This document shows positions 11,231 through 22,424 of a DNA stretch of 64,000 nt, piece after piece; positions within the stretch are counted from its first letter, which is position 1; every line of letters begins with the position of its first letter. Origin of the DNA: Zonotrichia leucophrys gambelii (lineage: Eukaryota; Chordata; Aves; Passeriformes; Passerellidae); assembly GCF_028769735.1 (NCBI RefSeq), contig NC_088200.1:66656061-66720060 (forward strand). Reading direction: 5' to 3'. The position numbers were made by a program, and so were the translations under genes. The notes beneath the pieces were generated by a model. It saw only the letters and a program-made list of their open reading frames with translations. It had not been told where the DNA came from and made no database searches.

Positions 11231-14200
11231 TGTTTATAATTTGAATTGAACACCTTCACTGAAGTTTTCATGCAGGACAGCACCTGTACTAAAAAACATC
11301 TGTTAACACAAGCATGAATAAAAATGTTTTAAGCATGGCAAATGTTGACCAGAGAATTAAGAAAAAGAAAGCAAAGTTTTGTTTACTCTTCTTATTGCTT
11401 CGTTTTTATAAGGTCCCTCACTTTTCCCTCCTGGCTGCTTGCTTCTTGAGGCAGGATCAGATTTTTGACAATGAGCTGCAGCAACTTTGAAACACCCCTG
11501 CCATTATCTCGTCTTCAGAGTGACTGTCTTTCCCTGGGTTTCTAACTGAGAAAGGGACACGTTGCTGTAAAGGAGGTTTATGATTCAGACTCTGGTGTGC
11601 TGAAAATATATTTATCTAACTTTACATTCTTCCTACCAAATGATGGAGTACTACTGGGCTGACAAAACCACTAGTAACTGTCAGCTGGGAGGAAGAGATC
11701 CACTTATCCTCCAGAAGCATTCTGGAAAGTTTTCATACACATGCACCTAAAGACAGTCTGATGTCTTTTTCTCAAGGAGTCATCAAACACATTAATTAGG
11801 AGAAATTGCTAATTCTTCTCTTTTGTTACATGGCTTCTGCTTGCCATAAAGCTTGAACATGGCGATCAGAATCAGTGATGCATCCCTTGAAAAAATTCAA
11901 ATTCCTTCACCATTCAAAATTTATATTCAGAATACATTTATAAATGTAGTTTATAGAACTACATTTAGGATCCATACTGTAGTAAAAAGGCATAGTCAGT
12001 GGAGGGACTTCTCAAAAGAAAGCCTGGTACTGGGGCACCACAGAGCTCCTTAGTCTTACATCATGATTTGCAGCTATTGGCCAGGCTTAACAGGTGTCAC
12101 ACAAACTATATCTGCACATACCTGAAGAAACCGACCCGGTTTCTTTCTCTGGGGTCAAAATATATCAATCAGAGGCCAGAAACAAGGTACAGATTTCCAC
12201 TGCAATTAGCGTGACCCAGGCAGTCCTGTCTTGCCTGTGCACCTGTCTGTTGCACCTCCACCTCTGTGTGATAAAACCCTTACTGAAAAGTACTTTTCCA
12301 AAAAAAGCCTGCCAATCAAAATAGAGATTGCTGGTACATTCCTTCCTGTTCTGAATCGTTGGTGGCTGTATAGCATCTGGACAGCATCTCTTATCTCTAG
12401 GTTTTTAAATACTGTTGAGAAAAGTTTGCCTTCAGTTTTACTTTGCTCCCTGTGGCAGCACCCCAATTGTAAAAGTAATGCTCTCATAAACAATAAAGTT
12501 TATCCTCTTGAAGAACAGAAGATTTCATTAAGTAATTTTCTGTGATCAAAAAAATGGTCATGTTGTTCTTCATATCCCATGAAATCATGTTTTCATAAAC
12601 AGGTATTTAAAACGCATTATGTCAGAAGAATGTTCCAAGCAGTGAGCAAACTGTGCGGGTTAAGTGTGAGAAAACAATATCCTGGAGAAACATGAACTCA
12701 ACTCATCTGAACCCATAAAAAACTAAGCACTGAGGTTAAACCATAAAAAGTGGTGGGCAGTTTCTCACTGCAGTAAACCACTAGACTATTAGGTATGCAG
12801 GCAATATGTGTTTGTTTGCTCCGGTGGATACTAAAAGTATTCTGAATTCCTCAGGACTTTAAATATTATGTTATAAAATATTAAACCAATACCTTTAGGA
12901 CAAAAAAAGAATCCAACACATGCCACCTAAATTACTAAGGCTGAAAAATAAAAAATCAGGACTTGAGCTTCAGAAGAATATTTTTTTGGTGGAACATATT
13001 TCCACTTCAGCTATAAAAAGGCTCCAGTTTAAACCCCTGCACTTGTTTATACCTGAGAATAATGATGTACCTTATTCATTTGCTTTTGGGGAAGGTTATT
13101 TTTGTTTCTGCTGAAGCAACTTCTTTTTTTTTTAAAAATTTTTTTTATTACAGCATCTTTGAAGTTAACAGTTACCCTGTCTTCTTAAATGAAGAAAATT
13201 ATATGCCTCAATACAGCAGTACAATTTATTGTTGTTTATGTCTGCAGTGGACTTAACAGCAACACACAGAGCAGCAAGCATTTTTTTCTGGGGAAACCAA
13301 ACAAATGCCGTCCTCCCTTTGTTAATGAACACATAGATTTTTCAGTGTTCACCCAAAGTTAAGCTTCCTAAAAGTGACTAAAATGAGCTAAATAGGTTTC
13401 TTAAAAAGAATATGTGCTGGGAAAGAAGCAACTTAAGAGTGCGTTCATGTGAAGACTGTTGTGAAAGCAATTTCTTAGGACAGATATTTTTCAATGGGTT
13501 TTCCACTTCTAAATGCTAGTTGTTGGGGTGGGGTTTTTTTGTTGTTGTTTTCTAATGCAAATTTCTGTGGCATTAATTCTGGGAATTTTTCCAGTTAAAC
13601 ACATTCTTCCATTTAGCGCAAGAGGAAATTCTCCGCAGCAATTCTGAACTGTTTTTTATTTTAGCAAGATGGATGAGGAAACCTTTGGTTTGTTTTGAGA
13701 GACCCTGAGACTTATTGTGTGCAATGTGGTAATATTTAACCCCAGATTCTTCAGGGCCAGTGATGGTGCAAATACATATTTATCCCTTGATAAAAAAGAA
13801 AAAAATGTCATACCATTCAGTAACTTGGGCCTTCCTAGCTATCAGCAATATTCTGTGTGCTCATTGCCCTCTCCTGGTTTCCTCTGGTAAGTTTTCAGGT
13901 TTAATATATCCAAAATGGGTTTCCTAAGAACACTGAGCACTCCTTGGACAGATTTTTGCCTTTGTCAGTCAAAGGTATCGCTCATGAACATCTTTCTTCA
14001 GGTAGCACAAACTCCTTTCATCAGGGTGCAGATACCAGGCTAAAAGGCTTCACTGGAGTCGCCCCTGAGAGCTCTCTGCTCCCTGTGCTGCTGCAGCACC
14101 TGTCTGCAACACCTACTTTGAGACATGCAGGCAATTCTTGACTTTTTTTTAAGAAAATCTTTTGGTAACATCCTGCCTTACATATTTGCAACAAAAAGAA

Positions 14201-14270
14201 GCTGTTACGAGATAACAGCTCACATAATTCCTACGTTATAGTAGAGGTTCCTCAGAGGGCAGAGGTGTCT
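11231..14270. other. Intergenic AT-rich DNA, no gene seen
   Basis: No exon with plausible splice sites and domain content is visible, and no repeat family is recognised. The short open frames at 11.8-12.5 kb overlap one another on both strands and are not convincing. Confidence 0.5.
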
Positions 14271-14274
14271 GTTT

Positions 14275-14475
14275 CTTCATGAAGCATATGAAGCAAAGCC
14301 TCAGCAGCTTGCTCAGGTCAGTGCCCAGGCTGGTTCTGGGTATCTCCAGGGATAAAGACCCCACTTGCTTTCTGGGCCTGTTCAAGTGTTTCACAACCCT
14401 TGCAGTAGATATTTTTTCTTAATATTAAGTTTCCTACATTTTAATTTGATGAGGTTGTTCCTTAGAATAGGACCT
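14275..14475 (-). mobile_element. Old CR1 LINE fragment
   Basis: The phrases TGGGTATCTCCAGGGATAAA, CTTTCTGGGCCTGTTCAAGT and CAACCCTTGCAGTAGATATT follow the order of the reverse-complement CR1 3' UTR (the 'outlined summary ... first cleft ... failed to function' region seen in many bird CR1 copies). It is strongly diverged and the ends are approximate. Confidence 0.65.
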
Positions 14476-14711
14476 TTCATTTCATAGAGGAGAAAACTGA
14501 TGTTTTCAACGGAACAATACAAATTAAAAGTTATGACTGATGCAGAGAAGGGGAATAAAGAGATTTTTTTTAGTACTAAAAACTATGACCACTGCCAAGT
14601 TTATCTTAAAATGTAATATTTTTTTTCACTATCATATAATTACCTTGTAAACTTGCTACTTCTGATTAATGTAGAGGCACAATGCTATCTTATTTCTACA
14701 CACATTTCTTT

Positions 14712-14732
14712 TGTGTGTGTGTGTGTATATAT
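14712..14732 (+). repeat. (TG)n/(TA)n microsatellite
   Basis: Eight TG units run directly into TATATA. It is a simple short tandem repeat and is probably length-polymorphic. Confidence 0.9.
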
Positions 14733-15854
14733 TACACAAACAAGTGTGCATATATAAAATGTAAATACAATCAGTACATTTAACTTAGAAAGTTGTTCTC
14801 TGACCTGCTGTCCTGCTCCTGTGAAATGAGAATGCTGAACTAGTAAAAGAGACTTGGAATGCCCCCACCTGAGGGAAGACTCTCCCAGGTGTGGAAGTGT
14901 GACAGTGAGCAAACCAGGTGTCCTCAAGAGCAGCTTCATTAGGGTCACATCAGCAGTAAGCTTTGGATTGTTACTGAGACATAGTAGTGAATCATCCCTG
15001 ATTTTCCTCCTTTTGAATGGCAAGACGCTGTGTTTTATAATGCAAAATCAGCATTTTAAATTTATCAAATCCCCAGTCATTTGTTCTATTAGAAAACCTG
15101 CATGGGCATCTACAATTATTTAAGCAAAATTTTGGAAATCACAAATTCATATACTCTCACAAACTTGCAGATGCAGTGTTGTTGTGAAAGCCAAAATATT
15201 GGGACATTCCTGAAATGTCACTTTTCCTTTAGCTATGTTATGTATTAATCTACATTTGAAGATAATTCCATTCAGATCCCAAATTGTCCAGGAGGTATGT
15301 TGGTCATTTCAAGACCTCTCAGGAGTAAGAAAAGTCTTTAACTTCTGATGGGATGAGACTTTAAACTGACTGTTTAGACTAAAGAATTTGTCTAAAATAA
15401 CTTCATAGTGCTCTCAAAATAATCTGTCTGCCAGATTTAACAGACATTCTGGTAGGTTTTAGTGGAAATGTCCACATCCTGGAATAATCTGGCTTTTATG
15501 TAACATGGTAATACTGACATTCGTTAGAACTTTTGGTGGTTCTGCAGGTAGAATATACAGTGACTATTAGCATACTATCCGCAAGGCATCATATCCTATG
15601 TTGTTCTGGGTAGATCTATAGCCAAATCCCTGTGCCACATACAGGGAGTGGTTATCTGAGGCACATCCATGTCTTTGGGTTCAAGATAAGATGACATCGA
15701 AAATAAAGAGCTATTCCGGCAGTGGTTACATGTAGATTATTTGTTATGTGACTACCTACTTCTGACCAATCCAAATCCATGACAAACTACATGACTTTTA
15801 AGGAGATCAAATGCATGAAAATTGGTATGTCTTATTTTGTCTTTCCTTTAGTAA

Positions 15855-16730
15855 ATCTTCAGGAGTATACCCAGCACCAGATCCAGAGCCTTCTTAAACA
15901 GCTCTGGGGATGGAGAATCCACCAGTTGCTCCCTGGACAACTATTCCAATGTCTGACCACCTAACAGGAAAAGATTTTTTTCTGGTATCTAATCTGAATC
16001 TCCCGTGTCTCAGTTTAAGAGACTCTCTACTTATCCTCTTACTCTCCTACTTATCCTCTCACTGCAGGCATGTACAGGAGACTGATCCCCACCTCACCAC
16101 AACCTCCTTCCAGGAGGCACAGCAGGTCACCTACCATCTCCTCCCAGATTGTGCAGGCTTCACTAATCTCCCCATCACCAATTTCCGTCTCAGGGAGAGG
16201 GGTATCTAGAAGACAACTGGTTTTGATATTAAAGACTGAGGCAAAGAAAGCATTAAGCTCCTTTTGCCTTTTCCTCATCCCGTGTCATTACAGTCCTCTG
16301 CTATTCACAGATGATGGAGACTCCTTGAGCCTCCTTTTGCTGCTAATGTATTTATAGAAACTTTTTTGTTATCTTTAACTATAGCTGCCAAATCAAATTC
16401 TAGCTGAGTTTTGGCCCTTCTAATTTTCTCCTTATATGACCTCAGGACATCCTTATAGTTCTCCCAAGCTATCTGACTCCCCTTACAGCATGGTAGAGTC
16501 TGCTTTTCCCCCAGGTTCTAGCCTAACTTCTTTGTTTAACCAGGTCAGTCTTTTTCCCCTGATAACCTGTCTTTCCACACATTTGGACAGCTTGCTCCTG
16601 AGTATTTAACAGTTTTTTGAAAGCACACCCAGACTTTCTGGACTCCTTCATCCTTCAGTACTCATTTTTGCTACTCTCCTGATAGCTCCAGGGCCACATG
16701 TGTGTGTAAGACCAACAAATTTGATTTTTC
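15855..16730 (-). mobile_element. Diverged CR1 LINE with internal deletion
   Basis: The left part (CTCTGGGGATGGAGAATCCA, CTCCCTGGACAACTATTCCAATG) is the reverse-complement CR1 3' region. From about 16050 the minus strand translates to the ORF2 segment ahead of the reverse-transcriptase core, with the recognisable ELNAFFASVFNIKTS (minus frame, 16278 downwards). The 3' UTR and the 5' part of the RT region are therefore nearly adjacent, and most of the RT domain between them is missing. The right part to about 16730 continues upstream ORF2 sequence in degraded form. It is inactive. Confidence 0.8.
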
Positions 16731-17471
16731 AAACAGTAGCACCAAATTAATATTCAGGCACAAATTTTCAACATTTTTAAAATAGATTTTTAAAAGAATT
16801 TTGTACTCTAGGCTCATTTCTAAGTGTTATGGTTTATTTAATTACGATCAGGAAGCCCACTAGAGATTGAAGAGTGCAAATACTTTTCTGTTTGAAAGGT
16901 ATTTAAGAAACCACAAATGCAAAGCAATTTTAAATAGAGCTGTTGATTAGCTAAAACAATACAAGAGAATACTTGAGAAGCAGTATCTTAACTGTAGTCC
17001 AGAAGAAGGCAGACTACACCTGGTCAGCCCTCTCTGTCTCTATGGACGTGTACTGCTGGAAAGTGCTGCCGTATACGGTGATAACAACCTTCTTTTGGGT
17101 CATTGCTAACAAACCTTGCTGTCCAGCACAAAGGTAGGAAGTGCTGTGTTGTTCAAGGTACAGCATGTTATGTGAGTTGAGGGGAGAATTAGGGCTTAAA
17201 TGACTTGCAACCATTATGTGTAGAGAAGTGTTCAAGAAAGAAAGGATGTTAGCCTTGGCATAAAAGCCAAGTGATAATGTGAATGAGTAACTACACCCAC
17301 ATAAATTCCCCTTTATACTTGCATCATACTCATTGATGCAAAAAACTATTTATAACTTATTTTCCCATCAGAATAACATGTATATAATAATAAATTACTT
17401 ATCATGTATAAGCAGACAAAGAGAATTTTGCAAGGCTGATGTGATGGTAGTATTTATATTTCACTTAGTCT

Positions 17472-17548
17472 TCACCTAAATTATTCAATTCAAACAAATA
17501 TGCCTCAATTGTCACCTAAATTATTTAATTCAAATGAGTAAGTTAGAA
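17472..17548 (+). repeat. 40-bp tandem duplication
   Basis: TCACCTAAATTATTCAATTC at 17472 recurs as TCACCTAAATTATTTAATTC at 17512, a period of 40 bp over about two copies. It is a local duplication in AT-rich DNA with slight divergence between copies. Confidence 0.8.
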
Positions 17549-18559
17549 TAATGGTATATTTAACTCTAAGTTACATCTTGAAATATCCCCAGTCCAAACA
17601 AAATTCAAGAATTTTTATAGAGTTGAAACCAGACAAAACTCTATATAAAGCTTTAATTATACCTGTATATGGTACTAAGATTTTTCTGGAGCTGCAGTCA
17701 ATCTGATAGTCTGCGATTTCACATTAAGATGATTCTATGCTCCTGGCTCAAAATACAAATTTGCTCTGAACTGTTAATCTTTTGGGGGGCATAATGTACT
17801 GCATATTTTATGTTTTTCCATCACTTCTTTTTCTTGTGGCTACTCTTCACAATGACACACTCCAAGTGTGTATCTCTGTTAAGCCATTCTGTCAGCATCT
17901 ATCAACTTCGTCCCAGCTAAATGGAGGTAATTCTTCCATTATTTTGTACTACTGTGATTCCCAAAATTTGACAATGAAGGGTGACACAGCTGGTGGCTCT
18001 GCCATTCCAGACTTTTAGTCAGTATGAACCACTTCCAAAATACAAACATAAGTAGTATTTGCTTCAGCTGACTTCCTAATTTAACAGGAAGAGAATATTA
18101 TTTCCAAATATCATTGCAATTTAGAGTCAAAGTAAAGCTGAACTATTATTTGTGAAGCAAAACACACTGTTCCAGCTAGATGTAAGGGATGAGTTGCTAG
18201 ATCTTCAAGGATGAGATGGGGAAATTCTCCAGCAGGCAATATGAAACAAGAAATGTTGGAACACACAGTCTTGCACATAGCTGTCATTCTTAACCTCATT
18301 TTAGGACAGGACATGATGCTGTATGTGTATTTCCTTGAATAAGGGAAAAACAGGTAAACCAGACAAAAACAGGAAAGCCAGAAAAAAATGAAATGCTCAG
18401 TTTTTATTAAAGTAGGTGTCACTTTACATCTAAAGAAAGTGAATAAGTCATAGTTTCCCCAGCCTACTCCTAGAGAAGGACTGATAGGTTATGCCTAGAT
18501 AAGAGGTCCATGTGGAGGCTGAGGGACTGCCTGAATGAACCAAGGGCATTTTAAAACAA

Positions 18560-18730
18560 GAAGCCTGGCACAAGTGGGGTCCCCCAAGGATCAATACTGG
18601 GCCCAATGCTCTATTTAATAGCTCTGTAAGTCACTGATAAAATGGCACCAGGTATAACCTGAAAAAGTTTGCTGATGACTCTAACCTGCGTGGGGATGCG
18701 GACACTTTGGAAGAAAGAGCCACCCCTCAG
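18560..18730 (+). mobile_element. CR1 LINE (host copy), upstream piece
   Basis: Plus-oriented CR1 ORF2 sequence: GTGGGGTCCCCCAAGGATCA (the VPQGS reverse-transcriptase motif), ACTGGGCCCAATGCTCTATT, then a stretch equivalent to 'NLADDTNL' and GACACTTTGGAAGAAAGAGC. It breaks off at 18730 where an oppositely oriented CR1 begins. The same element resumes at 19211. The left boundary is approximate. Confidence 0.85.
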
Positions 18731-19210
18731 GAACCACAGAATCACAGAACATACTGGGTTGGAAGGCCCCCATCAGGATCATAGAAGTCTAATTCCTAGG
18801 CCTGCATAAGACACCCCAAGAGTCACACCATGTGCCTGAAAACATTGTCCACATGCTTCTTGATCTCCGTCAGGCTGGTGACCACTTCCCTGGGGAGCCT
18901 GTTCCAGTAACCAGCCGATCTTTGGGTGAAGAATCTAAACCTCCCCTGACACAACTTTAGGCCATTCCCTCAGGACCTGTCACTGTCACCACAAAGAAGA
19001 GATCAGGGCCTGCCCCTCCTCTTTCCCTCATGAGGAAGCCACAGAACTGCAGTGAGGTCTCCCCTCAGTCTCCTCTTCTCCAGTGTGACCTCAGCCACTC
19101 CTCACATGGCTTCCCCTCAGGGCCCTTCACCGTCTTCATGTTGGATACTCTCTAACAGTTCAATGTCTTTTTTGCATTGTGGTGCCCAAACTGTCCTCAG
19201 CACTCCAGAT
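18731..19210 (-). mobile_element. CR1 LINE inserted into an older CR1
   Basis: A minus-oriented CR1 begins with its 3' terminus (GAACCACAGAATCACAGAAC, GGGTTGGAAGGCCCCCATCA) and runs back through GAGGTCTCCCCTCAGTCTCC to GGTGCCCAAACTGTCCTCAG. The flanks are both plus-strand CR1 and would be contiguous in an intact element, which shows insertion of the younger copy into the older one. No clear target-site duplication is seen, as usual for CR1. Confidence 0.88.
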
Positions 19211-19935
19211 CTGTACAGGCTGGAAGAATGGGGTAACAAGAATCTTATGGAGTTCAACAGAGACAAGTGGAAGGTTTGGCACCTGGAAAAACATAATCCA
19301 TGAATACAGCAAGGGCTGGGATCTACCTGGCTAAGGATCTGCTCTGTGGAAAGGGACCTGGATGTCCTTGAGCAACAAGCTCAGTGAACAGTGCTGCTAT
19401 GGCAGAGAAAGCCAGTGGGATGCCAGGCTGCATCAACAAGGACACCACCAGCAGAGACAGAGGAGTCATTGTCTCACTCTACTCAGAGCTTGTCAGCTAC
19501 AATACTGGAATACTGTGTTCAGTTTTGGCCCCTGCCACACAAAACAAAAGAAATGGAAAGGCTGGAGACAGTCCAGAGAAGGGACACAAAGAACAAAAAA
19601 GCCTGCCAGATAAGAAAAGACTTAGGGAAGACCTAATCAGTGTGTTCTAGTATTTAAAGGTTGGCTACAAAGAAAATTGAGACTCCCTTTCCACAAGGAG
19701 TCTCATGGAAAAGATGAGGGGCAATCGGTACAAGTTACTACTGTGGATAGTCTGTTTAGACAGTAGAGGAAAGTCTTTCACAATAAGAGCAATAAGCCCT
19801 TGGGTTAATCTCCCCAGGAAAAAGTAATGAATTCCCCATCACGACTCGGGAATTTGGTTGAACATGGTGCTGGGTTCTTGACTACACTGTGCTTTTCCAA
19901 TCTTATATGATCATTCTATACAATAGATAGTAATT
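19211..19935 (+). mobile_element. CR1 LINE (host copy), downstream piece
   Basis: It resumes at CTGTACAGGCTGGAAGAATG, the segment expected a few codons after the break at 18730. It continues through the C-terminal ORF2 region and the 3' UTR (CACAATAAGAGCAATAAGCC) to a degenerate terminus near TCTTATATGATCATTCTATA. Open frames of 80-90 codons at 19.36-19.65 kb are remnants of ORF2 and are not host genes. Confidence 0.85.
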
Positions 19936-21699
19936 CTATTGTTAAGTTACAAATTAATTATTTGTATGTATATTATTTCTATGTTATGATTTCAGCAAGA
20001 GGTGAAGGCACAAAAAACCTGACCTAAGGAATCATCATTGTATTTTAATACAGAAATTATTTTGATTGTAAGCATTCTGGAAAAACAGGCAAATAGCAAC
20101 TCCATTGCTATGAAATTTAAAAGGTTGACAGCCTTATAAATTGTCTTGTCCTACTCCAGAAGAATTCATAGTAGCATCCTCTCAATGCTTGGTCAATCTA
20201 TCCCTGTCCTGATCTGCAGGTGCTCTATAAAACTGAATTAAAATAGTTTGCACTTGATCCATTGCATCTCCCCTTTGTGCCAATAAGTACTAAAAATGGG
20301 AGAGGCTTTATTTTATATATATATTAAGTGATCCCATACAAATCATGGGTCAGCAGGAAACTGTCAGACAAGTTTCTTTAGGACAGCATCATTCTTGAAC
20401 CATATTGGCTACACATATCCTCTTTTTCTCCATCAAAAATATCTTTTTCTCATTTCCTCCTGGTGGTATTTTTGCTCTTCTCCTGTTTTCAGAAATATTG
20501 AGTTCCAGAAAGGCAAGAAAAAAGGAGACTACGAAAAATAAGTACCTCCTAGAATCAAATACATGAGAACTGGAAACCTCTTCTGAAAGCATTGAAGTGC
20601 TTCAATAAGGCAACTAAATGTGAAAGCATTTCCTTGTTTACTTCATCATACTCAAGAATCCAGTGTAGCCACAATGTGTTCACACTGAATATGTAATTTT
20701 TAACTTTCAGAAGTTTCCCAATTGCAGATTCTTCTGTTTTCTCACCCTTATGATGAACTGCATTTTACTGCTCATAATTCAGGTAAAGATCACACTGTTT
20801 AGTATTACAGGGCTGATACAGGAAAGATTACTGACACTAAAAGTTCAGAACTTGTTTTAAAATCTGCAGTTTCTGTAGTCACTATCAGAATTCCTTTCTT
20901 AAAGTATTTCTTAGAGGTGTAATATTAAATAGATGCAAATTTTTCTGTAATGTGTTGTAGCAGCTTTGAGGTAGCAAATACACCATTGTCCTCAACAGGT
21001 TGCTTTTTTCAGCCAAGATCTGATACCACATTTCCAAATCAATTTCCATTACTAAAATGCTGTTATTATTCCATTAATCCTTTTTATTTTAACTCTACGT
21101 TCCTCCCAGCTTTGGTATTCCAGCAGAAAAATGGAGGGATCTTGTATGATACATATTTACTGGCTAAGTTACAGGCAAGTGAGCATTCTTTGAGCCTAGT
21201 TCAGTCTGCACCTATGCATGGTGGGTTTTTTGGGGTTTTGGGCTTTTTTCCCATAGGTAACTGCATCTGTGGCTGTTTGAAATGCCTCATAATGTCTGGA
21301 GCATATATGTTCTTAAGTTCCCCTTCTTAATGTTCAAGTTCTTTCTCTTCATACTCTCACTCCCTGTTTTCCTTTTATCATCCCTCTCTTCTTTTACAAA
21401 GGCCCACAGGCAGATAAATGGCAGACAATATTTGTTCAGATGATTAGACTGCTGTAAGTACAGTACTTCCTTTCTGTTTAATCTTCCCACCTGGTTCAAA
21501 ATGTTTTCAAAATGTTTTCTGGAAGCTGAGAGAAGGATGCACAGAAATGAAATTTGCTGGGAAAAAAAGAATGCAAACCTTCAATACTAATACCACATCG
21601 CAGTCACAAATTTTTGTCACTTTGCCTTGCATAATGCCATAGCACAGAGTGATATGACAAAAACAATTATTATAGCAGGCACTTTTTTGTACAATTAGG
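19936..21699. other. Intergenic DNA, no gene seen
   Basis: AT-rich sequence with no recognisable exon, RNA gene or repeat. The open frame at 20950-21330 has no domain and no codon bias that I can detect. Confidence 0.5.
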
Positions 21700-22424
21700 G
21701 AATACAATACTGCACTGTGTCCAAGCAAGGTTTGGGAGCAATCCCTGCAAGAGGAGATAAGGGCTGCTCCATGGGTCACAACTGCTCAAGCCAGCTCCAC
21801 TAGATCCACCACAGGACAGAGGTGAGCCCTTCAGCCATGGTGCTGGTGTGTCAGGGAACACTTATTTTAAAAAGGGCAAAATGTGAAAGGGAGACAAAAA
21901 GAGTGAGAAGCAGCACTGGGAAAAACCAAGGTCAGACAAGGAGAAGGAGATCATCCACAGCAGAGCAGAAATTCTCTGAAGACCATGGAAAACCCATGTT
22001 GGAAGAGGTTTATCCTGAAGAACTGGAGTCCATGAAGAGTACCCACACAGGAGCATGGGAACAGTGTGAGGAGGAAGGAGCAGCTGGGTGGGAGTTAGAC
22101 TGCTGTGTGCTTACTGCAACCCCTGCTGTGCAACTCTGTGGGGCATAGAGTCAGGAGCGAAGGAGTCAGTGTGGGCCTTGGAATGGAGGGCAGGAGAGCT
22201 GTTCCACTGACTGTCTTTGTATCTCACCATCTGAATCTATTTTAATTGAAAATAAATTTATTTTCCCCGAGTATGTTTTCCCTATGGCAGCAACTGGTAA
22301 GCAATCTTCTATCTTTATCTCAACCAATAAACTTTCTCAACTTACATTTACTCCCATTCTCCTGGCGAGGGGTGGTGAGCATCTGGGTGGGAGTTGGACT
22401 GCTAGCCAGAGCTAACCCACCACA
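21700..22424 (+). mobile_element. ERVL-like solo LTR
   Basis: The right end, GCTAACCCACCACA, is the typical terminus of a widespread avian ERVL-type LTR. Before it come the characteristic segments TCTTTATCTCAACCAATAAA and CTCCCATTCTCCTGGCGAGG. An AATAAA at 22251-22256 sits where the LTR polyadenylation signal is expected. Upstream sequence with GTGTGAGGAGGAAGGAGCAG also belongs to the family. The left end is diverged and placed only roughly. No gag or pol is attached, so it is best read as a solo LTR. Confidence 0.75.

Noticed and set aside
19362..19650. Three overlapping 80-90 codon open frames
   Set aside because: They fall in the C-terminal ORF2 region of a degenerate CR1 LINE.
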